Source: Candidatus Hodarchaeota archaeon (GTDB lineage Archaea; Asgardarchaeota; Heimdallarchaeia; Hodarchaeales; Hodarchaeaceae). Taken from it: DNA of 34,571 nt. The stretch covers positions 1 through 34,571 of the forward strand of contig JAEOTQ010000194.1 in assembly GCA_016839785.1 (NCBI GenBank), in the 5' to 3' direction. The translations under genes and the position numbers were made by a program. Positions 24,361 to 31,772 of the stretch are shown here, in pieces. The stretch's first letter is position 1; every line of letters begins with the position of its first letter. Below the pieces are notes generated by a model. The model was not told the origin of the DNA and did no database searches. It was given only the letters and a program-made list of their open reading frames with translations.

Positions 24361-24660
24361 TTATTCTCCCTTAAATGAAAGAAACTCTAGCAGTGCAATA
24401 ATAGGTGCGAAAATCATCCCCATAATCCCTATAGTTGATGTATACCATTCTTTCTCCGATTCATCAAAGAATTCTGGTTTAAATTTTCCGTAATAGGAAA
24501 TTATCCATACGGGAAATGCATACAAATAACAAACTGTCAACATAAATACTGACTCTGGAAGAAATTGTGGTACCCAAGATAGACTAACTAACCAGTCTAA
24601 GAGTTCTGGAAAACGAAGATATTCGGAAAAAAACTCTAACTGATAAGCTTTGTTAAACAT
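24361..24660 (-). CDS. Small membrane protein, 2 TM
   Basis: 99 residues from the ATG at 24658-24660. Two hydrophobic segments: about 35-55 (LPESVFMLTVCYLYAFPVWIISYY) and 75-95 (TSTIGIMGMIFAPIIALLEFL), with an acidic loop KPEFFDESEKEW between. I chose this ATG, not the one 12 nt upstream, because GGAGGTG lies 3 nt before it and the upstream ATG sits inside that motif. Function unknown. Confidence 0.65.
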   Translation of the reverse strand: MFNKAYQLEFFSEYLRFPELLDWLVSLSWVPQFLPESVFMLTVCYLYAFPVWIISYYGKFKPEFFDESEKEWYTSTIGIMGMIFAPIIALLEFLSFKGE

Positions 24661-24663
24661 AAA

Positions 24664-24670
24664 CACCTCC
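24664..24670 (-). promoter_or_regulatory. Strong Shine-Dalgarno of the 2-TM protein
   Basis: GGAGGTG on the minus strand, immediately before the chosen ATG. Few genes in this window have such a motif, so it helps fix the start. Confidence 0.7.
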
Positions 24671-24792
24671 ATATCACTAATAGAGGGAAGAAGTGGTAAA
24701 AATAAACGTTAGGAGTGTATATTTATCTAATGAAGTAGTTCTCCTCATAGTTAATCATTCCTCCTTTGTAGAAGAAACATATTCTTCACCAG

Positions 24793-25725
24793 TTAATATG
24801 GATTGAAGAGAATTAAATATCCAGGTGAGTTAAAAAAGTGTGGTAATGAATGAATCGGTTCTTCCTCCCATATCCTACGGGTCGGATTATGAATTAAAAG
24901 GGATTCAGAATAATTCCACGAATGTTTCATTTCATCAGTCAGTTCAACGATTGGTTTATTCAGTGATTCACTTAATTTGTAAAATCTAGCTAGTTTATAC
25001 AGAGAGATAAATAAGACTTCAATATTGAAAGTGGCTAATACTTTTTCAACTTCTTGGAGAATAATATTCTTTGTTTCTTCAGGATTGGCCTCCATATCAG
25101 GCCAATTAGGAGTGAAAATTTGTCTATATTCAATAAAATCACCAATATTCAGACGGGAGATGTTAAATTTTTTTGGGAAAAAATCATTCTGATCCTTTAC
25201 TACTCCTGTGGCAATTTTAAGGTCAGTTGGGAAGTTATTACCCCTTTTTAAAGAAATTTTACTTGAATTTGGTAAAAAACTTGTGCTCGCATCTATGTCA
25301 TGTCCTTGACTCGAAGTAGGATGTGAGTTCTTATCCGTCAGTAAGGAATAACGTGTAAATGGTTCAAAATCTTTCTCCTTTGATTGTTCTCTGAACCGTA
25401 ATTTTGGTAGTTCAGTAAAATCAAGATTGGTACCAATGATTGAAAGTTTTAGTTTTTCTGCTATAGGGAAGAAGAATTGAGCCGAATTGAGTGCGGTAGC
25501 CCCATCGCAAATATAGAGTAGGTCTAATGAACAGCGAGGATAATTTTCTTTCTTAAAATCGTCAGTAAATTTGCGGGAAATAACTGAATAACGGGGAAAC
25601 CCTAGAAATTCACGGTAAAGCTTATGCTTATGGGTTCTAAAAAACGAATAATCAGGCATGCAAAGCAATTTCCGCTTTTCAGAGGGAGTAAAAATACCTT
25701 GATCAATTAAGAGAGTTTCTAACAA
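24793..25725 (-). CDS. Protein of unknown function, 310 residues
   Basis: I do not recognise this protein. It appears globular, without signal peptide or membrane segment. Around 60-105 there is an alpha/beta stretch (LDLLYICDGATALNSAQFFFPIAEKLKLSIIG), then a low-conservation Ser/Asn/Lys-rich insert (about 115-170), then a second alpha/beta part (VEKVLATFNIEVLFISLYKLARFYKL) and a C-terminus with PTRRIWEEEPIHSLPHF. Two Rossmann-like halves joined by a loop is one reading. The gene is divergent from dph2 with a 140-bp gap. Codon use looks like that of its neighbours. Confidence 0.55.
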   Translation of the reverse strand: MLETLLIDQGIFTPSEKRKLLCMPDYSFFRTHKHKLYREFLGFPRYSVISRKFTDDFKKENYPRCSLDLLYICDGATALNSAQFFFPIAEKLKLSIIGTNLDFTELPKLRFREQSKEKDFEPFTRYSLLTDKNSHPTSSQGHDIDASTSFLPNSSKISLKRGNNFPTDLKIATGVVKDQNDFFPKKFNISRLNIGDFIEYRQIFTPNWPDMEANPEETKNIILQEVEKVLATFNIEVLFISLYKLARFYKLSESLNKPIVELTDEMKHSWNYSESLLIHNPTRRIWEEEPIHSLPHFFNSPGYLILFNPY

Positions 25726-25866
25726 AGTAAGTCATTTAATTATCTGACGTTATTTAAATTCTTTTAGATTAGTATTGCAGAGGGAATTCATTTTTACTTT
25801 CACTGTAAATCAAATTCTGTAAGATTAAAGATTTCATTGCGAAGGTTGGTCAAGAGGGTCATTTAA

Positions 25867-26880
25867 ATGAGCGACTATGAGTTAGAAATTGATCAAATTG
25901 TTCAGAAGATTCGTGAAAATAGTTATAATTCAGTCCTAATTCAATTCCCAGAGGGTATGCTAGATAAACCCTTGAAAACGATTAAAGAAACACTTTCAAA
26001 AGAAAACATAAAAGTGTATGTTGCAGGAGATCCTAGCTATGGCGTCTGTGATCTGGCAGTTGACTTAGCCAAGAAACTCAAGTGTGAATTATTGATCCAT
26101 TTCGGCCATTCGGAATTTGGTTTTCAAAATCAGGTAAACTCTGCTTTATCAGAGCCAATTGATGTAATCTTGGTACCAGCATATTATCTTTCGCCACAAG
26201 AGTTAGATTATACCCCAATTATCAGAGAAATTAAGAAAAGGAACTGGAAAACTGTTGGTTTGGCGGCAACAATCCAGCACATTAAAAATTTGGACAAATT
26301 AGAAGAAATTCTTGTGAATAAGAATATTACAGTTAATAGATATAATACCGGTCAAGTTCTAGGATGTCATGTTACCACCCTCCATAAAAGTAATAATGTC
26401 TCTGATGGATTTATTAGCGTCCATGCCGGTTATTTTCATACCCATGGGTTTTTACTAAATACTAATAAACCATTAATCCAGTTCGATCCATATAGTGGGA
26501 GTATTACATGCTACGAGGAGCTAGATCACGATAAAGTGGTTCAAAAGCGTTTTGCATTACTTACTCAGGCAAAAAAAGCGAAATACTGGGGTATCCTTGG
26601 AAGTTCAAAACTTGGTCAGCTTAATTTGAAAATGATTTCTAATGTGCAATCATTATTAGCGGAACGTGAGTTACCCAGCATAACCGTTGTAGCTGAAAAC
26701 ATAAACCCACATGTATTAGCAAACTTCAGTTATATTGATGCATGGGTTGTAACCGCCTGTCCTCGCCTTGCTATTGATGATAAAATTCGTTTTAACAAGC
26801 CTGTTGTTACATTTAGAGAATTTCTCTGTATATTTGATCAAGTGAAATGGGAAAATTTACTAGAACAGGGATTCTTTTAG
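25867..26880 (+). CDS. dph2: Diphthamide biosynthesis enzyme Dph2 (archaeal type)
   Basis: 337 residues. Non-canonical radical-SAM enzyme that transfers the 3-amino-3-carboxypropyl group of SAM to a His of elongation factor 2, the first step of diphthamide synthesis. Three cysteines that bind the [4Fe-4S] cluster are seen: C61 in YGVCDLA, C167 in LGCHVTT and C298 in VTACPRLAIDD. Their spacing is close to that of Pyrococcus Dph2 (59, 163, 287). Other landmarks: HFGHSEFG near 78-85 and DPYSGSIT near 207-214. Homodimer in archaea. A hairpin with T-run follows the gene. Regulation is not visible. Confidence 0.93.
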   Translation: MSDYELEIDQIVQKIRENSYNSVLIQFPEGMLDKPLKTIKETLSKENIKVYVAGDPSYGVCDLAVDLAKKLKCELLIHFGHSEFGFQNQVNSALSEPIDVILVPAYYLSPQELDYTPIIREIKKRNWKTVGLAATIQHIKNLDKLEEILVNKNITVNRYNTGQVLGCHVTTLHKSNNVSDGFISVHAGYFHTHGFLLNTNKPLIQFDPYSGSITCYEELDHDKVVQKRFALLTQAKKAKYWGILGSSKLGQLNLKMISNVQSLLAERELPSITVVAENINPHVLANFSYIDAWVVTACPRLAIDDKIRFNKPVVTFREFLCIFDQVKWENLLEQGFF

Positions 26881-26891
26881 TAATTCGTTAT

Positions 26892-26924
26892 CTGAGGATA
26901 AAAGATCGATCCTCGGATTGTTTT
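26892..26924 (+). terminator. Hairpin plus T-run after dph2
   Basis: CTGAGGAT (26892-26899) pairs with ATCCTCGG (26909-26916) with one G-T pair, followed four bases later by TTTT (26921-26924). Terminator-like, or simply a 3'-end structure. Confidence 0.4.
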
Positions 26925-26979
26925 ACTAGATCTGTTTTTATATCTAGAGGTATTCTAGTACATGTGTAAACGTTAGATA

Positions 26980-27963
26980 ATGTGTAGGTATACTAGGAGA
27001 CCATTTGATTTGAAGGAAACACCAATTAGCGATCTATCCCCCCTCAGATCTAAGGCGAGAAATTCGTCAGAATTGGGTTCCAGATCACTCCGAGGATCAG
27101 ATATATTGGTTATTCTTTCTGATGAGGGAGGTTTACCTGTTTATACCAGATTTGTACAGGTTAATGATCTTGGTGACATAACTTACAAAGATACTCCTTC
27201 TACACGCGCTAGTAACGAAAATATTGTTTTGATTTCAGGTCTACTTGAAGCTATCATCCAACTTAAAGACATCATTAAACCTACACTAATAGATTTAACT
27301 GGTAAGCCTAATTCACCAATTTATGTAGATTATGCTAAGGCAGAAAGCGGGATTAGTTTGCTTTCATTGGCCACATCTCCAGAGTTTCAACAACTTCCAG
27401 GGCATTTATTAAGTCAGTATGTACCTTTTCAGAGCGATATCAAGGTCTCAAGTGCGGATTCATGGGAAAAAAACTTTGAGGAAGCGATAGAAAGTCCCTT
27501 AGGGGAAGATGCTGCAATTTATAAAAATATCCTTGGTAAAATTAAGATTGATTTAGCTGATTTCGTGTCTTTTATACTCGTATACGATTATGAAGGGAAT
27601 TACTTATTTTCGACTGCAAAACAACAAGAATTACAAGGAGTTTCAGACCCATTGCTTAATTCAATCTCGCAGTATATCAAACGAGAATATTTAATGCACA
27701 GATATCGGGAAAATCTTACATTAATTGGCGCTAAACGACTACATGATTCAGTCATCTGGCATTTCAAATGTTTCGATAAAATCTTCGTATTTTTCACTTA
27801 TATTATACCCGATTTATACAATTTCGATATTTTAAAGACCGAAATGATCACATTCATAACTAATAACTTGGAGAAGTTCATAAAAGCTACCAAATTATAT
27901 TCCTCGCCTCCTGGTTCAGTTTCTAGTAATATTAAAACAACTCGGTTTACATTTCTATCTTAG
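26980..27963 (+). CDS. Two-domain longin-like protein (Mon1-like first domain)
   Basis: 327 residues, soluble. After a 40-residue polar N-terminus come two alpha/beta domains of similar layout. Domain 1 (about 42-140) starts DILVILSDEGGLPVYTRF and has a helix VLISGLLEAIIQLKDI. Domain 2 (about 190-300) has FVSFILVYDYEGNYLFST, a helix, then DSVIWHFKCFDKIFVFFTYI and a long C-terminal helix. The first strand-turn 'hhhhLSxxGxPVYxR' followed by a helix at about 45 residues is the opening of the first longin domain of eukaryotic Mon1/fuzzy/HPS1 proteins. These act with longin partners as GEFs of Rab GTPases. The assignment is by pattern only. It lies between dph2 and the PARP-finger gene on the same strand. 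Confidence 0.55.
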   Translation: MCRYTRRPFDLKETPISDLSPLRSKARNSSELGSRSLRGSDILVILSDEGGLPVYTRFVQVNDLGDITYKDTPSTRASNENIVLISGLLEAIIQLKDIIKPTLIDLTGKPNSPIYVDYAKAESGISLLSLATSPEFQQLPGHLLSQYVPFQSDIKVSSADSWEKNFEEAIESPLGEDAAIYKNILGKIKIDLADFVSFILVYDYEGNYLFSTAKQQELQGVSDPLLNSISQYIKREYLMHRYRENLTLIGAKRLHDSVIWHFKCFDKIFVFFTYIIPDLYNFDILKTEMITFITNNLEKFIKATKLYSSPPGSVSSNIKTTRFTFLS

Positions 27964-28061
27964 CTTTGATGGATTTGACATCTATAAAGTGAAAATATTT
28001 TTAATGATTTTGAGTTATAGAGGGGAGTACTGTAATCAAAATCAAGAAATAAAGGATTCTA

Positions 28062-28856
28062 ATGTCAAACGATAGATCAGATAATCCAAAAGTTGAATTT
28101 GCCAAATCGGGAAGATCCAAATGCCGTGGATGTCAAGAAATAATCACCAAGGCTACACCTCGAATTGGAGTTCCCTCACCATTCACTACACCAAAGGGAG
28201 AGGTAATAACCTCTTATCGCTACTACCATGTAGGATGTACACCTCGTTACATTATTCAAGATATAATTTCATTCTTAACAAAGGAAAACCTTGAAGATTC
28301 AGATTTACAGAAGGATACACTCGCTAGCTTGAATCAAATACTGAAAAAAGAACCTTTAAAAGAAACAAGATCTGAGCAACAGACCGAAAAATCGTTTCTT
28401 GAATATGCAAAAAGCTCTCGTGGTAAATGTAGGGAATGTGAGGAAAAGATTGAAAAGGATACCGTGCGAGTGGCTGAGCCAACGATAGTTGAATTAGATG
28501 ACGGGAGAAAATTCACTTCAAAAAAATATTTTCATGTTAATTGTCATTTAACCAATGTAAATGACCCCAAATCAGAATTAACGATCTTAATTGAAGTTTC
28601 ACTTGAGAAGAAGACAATTCAAGAAGAACAAGCCCTACAAATCAAACAAAAATATGCTGATTTAGATGAGAAAGCAATGGGGGTCGACGAAATTCTTGCA
28701 GGAATCGGGGGTGAAGCAATCAATTTCTCTGTTTTACGTTCCATTGCTAAAGAAAAGGGTGTACAATTCGAATTAATCGAAAAAGCAATAGATAGGGGAT
28801 TAATGCGGGGTGAATACTTTAAACCTACATCAGATACTGTACAAAAATTGGTTTAG
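28062..28856 (+). CDS. Tandem PARP-type zinc-finger protein with C-terminal winged-helix-like region
   Basis: 264 residues. Two copies of a PARP-type zinc finger: finger 1 has C21-x2-C24 ... H56-x2-C59 (VEFAKSGRSKCRGC then YYHVGC), finger 2 has C123-x2-C126 ... H158-x2-C161 (EYAKSSRGKCREC then YFHVNC). Both start with the 'E-(F/Y)-A-K-S-x-R-x-x-C' signature of the family, and both have 31 residues between the second Cys and the His. Human PARP1 has its fingers at C21/C24/H53/C56 and C125/C128/H159/C162, almost the same spacing. In eukaryotes these fingers bind DNA nicks and breaks. No ADP-ribosyltransferase domain follows; instead a helical linker and a possible winged helix (about 205-264). 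Probably a DNA-binding or DNA-damage protein. Confidence 0.82.
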   Translation: MSNDRSDNPKVEFAKSGRSKCRGCQEIITKATPRIGVPSPFTTPKGEVITSYRYYHVGCTPRYIIQDIISFLTKENLEDSDLQKDTLASLNQILKKEPLKETRSEQQTEKSFLEYAKSSRGKCRECEEKIEKDTVRVAEPTIVELDDGRKFTSKKYFHVNCHLTNVNDPKSELTILIEVSLEKKTIQEEQALQIKQKYADLDEKAMGVDEILAGIGGEAINFSVLRSIAKEKGVQFELIEKAIDRGLMRGEYFKPTSDTVQKLV

Positions 28857-28908
28857 GTCATTATTTCCACACATCGAGGAAGATAAAGTAAGATTTCGCT
28901 TGGATTTG

Positions 28909-29517
28909 TCATTGTAGTCTATTATTAAAAAATTCCGTTAATTTGGGAAACGCGACTTCAGCCACAGCTTTATATCCTTGAATTGAGAGGTGCACTCCAT
29001 CTCCAACTCCAAATCGTGATTTTAACCTTCCTTCTTCCATTAATTTGGGGTACACATCTATCACATTAGATTTCAAGTTTGTATGAATTAATTGGTTTAA
29101 TTTGAGAACGTATTTTTGAAGGCCGCTAATATTCATCGGCGGTATTGTAAATACAAAGCATTCTATTCTGTTTGAATTACAATATTCATAAGCTTCCTCA
29201 ATGGTTTGCCAAATGACCTTTATTTTTCTTCCCATTCCTATATCATTTGCTCCTCCCCAGAATAAAACACAAGAATATTTGCTTAAATTTGGAATGGATA
29301 ACAATCTATGTAGAATATCAGATGAAAATTCCCCACATACACCTTCATTGACTAGTTCAAAGGAAAATTCGGGAAATTTCTTCAGAAGATCCACTTCTAA
29401 CCAAAATTCATAGGTACTTTCTGGAATCCCTCCAAAATGGGGATCAAACTGAGGAAATCCCGCAGTATGGGAGTTTCCAATGCAAAGAACTTTTTTAACC
29501 TGGGTCATTGAAATCAT
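28909..29517 (-). CDS. SGNH/GDSL-family hydrolase
   Basis: 202 residues. Esterase/lipase-type hydrolase. Block I has GNSHTAGF with nucleophile S16 (Asp of GDS replaced by Asn), block II Gly lies in VNEGVCGE, block III is GGANDIG with the oxyanion Asn, and block V is DGVHLS with the catalytic Asp and His. No signal peptide. Its start follows the stop of the 7-TM gene by 3 bp, so it is the last gene of a three-gene set (RHH - 7-TM - hydrolase). Substrate is likely an acyl or acetyl ester, not defined. Confidence 0.87.
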   Translation of the reverse strand: MISMTQVKKVLCIGNSHTAGFPQFDPHFGGIPESTYEFWLEVDLLKKFPEFSFELVNEGVCGEFSSDILHRLLSIPNLSKYSCVLFWGGANDIGMGRKIKVIWQTIEEAYEYCNSNRIECFVFTIPPMNISGLQKYVLKLNQLIHTNLKSNVIDVYPKLMEEGRLKSRFGVGDGVHLSIQGYKAVAEVAFPKLTEFFNNRLQ

Positions 29518-29520
29518 TGA

Positions 29521-30309
29521 TCATTCTGTCTTAGGGGAATCTAGGATATTAAGGAGAGAAGGTAGATCAATTTGACTATAATCGATCTTTTTTGAATACA
29601 TAAATGCCCCGAGTAAAATTGCGAGGTAAAAAATCACATTTAAGTACACCAACCAGTCAAGTACATTCCAAGTTGTAATTAGTAAGTCTAATTGTTCTAT
29701 ACCTTTCAATATCAACCAGCATAGCACAGAGATAAAGGTGTACACAAGAATAAGTGCACCTAAACTAAAAATTCGTCGTGTGAGCAACATTAATCTTATC
29801 TCCTCACCTTCAAAATTATCTAAAATAAGATTTACTCTCTTATACGCCATTATTAGAAGATAAATTACTGAAATGAAACTAGCTAGATACAGAAAGATTT
29901 CAATTCGAACTGGATCAATTAATAGGTAAATATCTGGATTTATAACCGTGAATACGGTCAAGCTTATAGATCCCCCAAAAATTGGTAGAGTATATCGCTC
30001 ATATGTGTTCGTACAGTTTAAAAAAGCAGAAAAATATGCGTTTCCTACTTCCAAAAATATAATCCACACTAAAACGTTAGCCAGAAGGAAAAAATTAATT
30101 GTTGGAACTTCTGGTAATAAAATTGCTAGAAGAAAGAATAGGAAAATTATACCTGCTGAAACAAAAATAATCGATATATGTAAAAGAATCGGCTCTTCTT
30201 TTTGCTTAAAGAGACGAAAGAATGACACACTGTTCAGTAAGGAAAAAGCGGCAGTGAGTAAAAGTGGAATTCCTAGTATTAACGTCTCAAAAAGTGTCAT
30301 ACTATTCAT
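29521..30309 (-). CDS. Seven-TM membrane protein of unknown function
   Basis: 262 residues with about seven hydrophobic segments: near 5-27, 40-66, 68-90, 106-126, 133-156, 177-202 and 214-240, followed by a short charged cytoplasmic tail. The layout resembles the sensor parts of 7-TM receptor-type proteins but no kinase or other output domain follows. Overlaps the upstream RHH gene by 8 bp and ends 3 bp from the hydrolase start: tight operon. Role unknown; a membrane partner for the hydrolase is possible. Confidence 0.7.
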   Translation of the reverse strand: MNSMTLFETLILGIPLLLTAAFSLLNSVSFFRLFKQKEEPILLHISIIFVSAGIIFLFFLLAILLPEVPTINFFLLANVLVWIIFLEVGNAYFSAFLNCTNTYERYTLPIFGGSISLTVFTVINPDIYLLIDPVRIEIFLYLASFISVIYLLIMAYKRVNLILDNFEGEEIRLMLLTRRIFSLGALILVYTFISVLCWLILKGIEQLDLLITTWNVLDWLVYLNVIFYLAILLGAFMYSKKIDYSQIDLPSLLNILDSPKTE

Positions 30310-30517
30310 CTCCTAGGAGTTTCTTGTTATCGAGTCCAAGCTCACGATAAATTCTAGTCGCATACTCTTTAGACCATTCTTCAGTTTTTTCTTCGAGAAC
30401 TTTGGCAGCTAGAACAGAAATTTTTAAATTTAATATCTTTGCGTTCTTTTCCAAATGTTCTAGTGTTTTTTTGTTGATTCTAATTGAGAGAACTCTTGTG
30501 GATACCAGTTTACACAC
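30302..30517 (-). CDS. Small ribbon-helix-helix DNA-binding protein
   Basis: 71 residues. A basic strand STRVLSIRIN, helix KKTLEHLEKNAKILN and helix KISVLAAKVLEEKTEEW give the ribbon-helix-helix pattern of CopG/Arc-type regulators, plus a 20-residue charged tail. Overlaps the 7-TM gene by 8 bp, so it heads the three-gene set and may autoregulate it. It could also be an antitoxin-like protein, but no toxin-like gene is next to it. Confidence 0.65.
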   Translation of the reverse strand: MCKLVSTRVLSIRINKKTLEHLEKNAKILNLKISVLAAKVLEEKTEEWSKEYATRIYRELGLDNKKLLGDE

Positions 30518-30662
30518 CCAATTTCTATATATGATATCAGCAATATGTTATCTCCCTCAAAAATATATCTCACAAATGTAATCTTTGTAAACAAGGAATT
30601 ATCAATAGTCACTTTAATCTTCTTTAATCGTTCCTAGTAATTTTAGTACGGTGGTATACTCC

Positions 30663-31622
30663 ATGACTGATGTAACGATGCATTTGACTGCTCAAGATGA
30701 GCAAATACAGTCTAGTTTTCTACAAAAAGTCCAAGTATGGATTTTTGCTTTGAGAGCTCCTTTTTTCACAGCTTCAATTGTACCGTTGCTACTTGGTATG
30801 GCAATTGCGTACTATGAGACAGCCTCATTTGATTTCTTACTTGGATTGTTAACATTGCTTGCAGGCGTATCAATTCATGCAGGAACAAACCTCGCGAATG
30901 ATTATTATGACCGTTCAACAGATGATATCAATATTTACTACTCACAATTTAATGGTGGATCCAGAATGATCCAGAATGATATTATAGCTCCACGTAGAAT
31001 ATTATTAGCTTCTGTATTGTCCTACATAATTGGATCCATTACCACTGTAATAATTCTAGTCTTAATTCAAGGATTTCTTTTGATTGTGTTTTTATCGGTA
31101 GCAGTTCTTTTAGGTTTTTTCTATACAGCGTTACCTGTAAGTCTCAGTTATCGTGGGTTAGGAGAGATAGCAGTATTTGTAGGTTTTGGTCCCCTAGGAG
31201 TATTTTCTGCTTACTACATACAGTTGGGGCATATCGATTCACCTTTATTGACCCTTGCGTCAATACCAATTGCGATTCTGATATCACTAGTCCTTTTTCT
31301 CAACGAGTTTCAAGATTCTGAAGCAGATGCTAAAGCAGGTAAAAATACATTAGTCGTAGCATTAGGTAAAAAGAAATCAGTTAAAATTTACTCTGTCGGT
31401 ATGTTACTGGCTTATATGTCTACAATACTTTTTGTTTTACTATCATGGTTTTCAATCGTCATGCTTCTTCCTTTAGTCACACTACCAATAGCTTTCAAGG
31501 CTGTGACAAACGCAAATAAAAATTTTGATAAGATAAAGGAACTTTTACCAGCTAATGGTCAAACAATACTTATACATTTCGTTTTTGGATTATTATTGGC
31601 ACTTAGTTTCGTGATTGCATAA
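30663..31622 (+). CDS. UbiA-superfamily prenyltransferase, MenA-like
   Basis: About 319 residues, 8-9 membrane segments. Transfers a polyprenyl chain to an aromatic or polar acceptor in the membrane. Two Asp-rich Mg-diphosphate sites: NLANDYYDRSTDD near 78-90 and NEFQDSEADAKAGKNTL near 218-234. The second motif with GKNTLVVALGK is typical of MenA (1,4-dihydroxy-2-naphthoate polyprenyltransferase). The NGGSRMIQ stretch after motif 1 is also MenA-like. I prefer the ATG at 30663; an in-frame GTG lies at 30651. No other menaquinone gene is in the window; other UbiA enzymes (archaeal lipid synthesis) remain possible. Confidence 0.85.
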   Translation: MTDVTMHLTAQDEQIQSSFLQKVQVWIFALRAPFFTASIVPLLLGMAIAYYETASFDFLLGLLTLLAGVSIHAGTNLANDYYDRSTDDINIYYSQFNGGSRMIQNDIIAPRRILLASVLSYIIGSITTVIILVLIQGFLLIVFLSVAVLLGFFYTALPVSLSYRGLGEIAVFVGFGPLGVFSAYYIQLGHIDSPLLTLASIPIAILISLVLFLNEFQDSEADAKAGKNTLVVALGKKKSVKIYSVGMLLAYMSTILFVLLSWFSIVMLLPLVTLPIAFKAVTNANKNFDKIKELLPANGQTILIHFVFGLLLALSFVIA

Positions 31623-31772
31623 TATTGATAATCTAATCAATGTTGTATCGCAGATAAAGAGATAAGACCATCTCTAGATCATTCTTTTAGGAATTCTAAT
31701 GGATTTTCTAACTGAGAATCCGATTGTTTAAGTAAATTTCAAGAAAATTGATTTGATCTTTTGGGTAAAGCA

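Noticed and set aside
28062..28856. Full PARP enzyme
   Set aside because: Only the zinc fingers are present; no ADP-ribosyltransferase signature (H-Y-E triad region), WGR or BRCT-like domain can be seen in the remaining 100 residues.
31624..31641. Short palindrome ATTGAT-N6-ATCAAT after the UbiA gene as a terminator or operator
   Set aside because: Six-bp AT-rich arms are expected by chance in this sequence, and no T-run follows.
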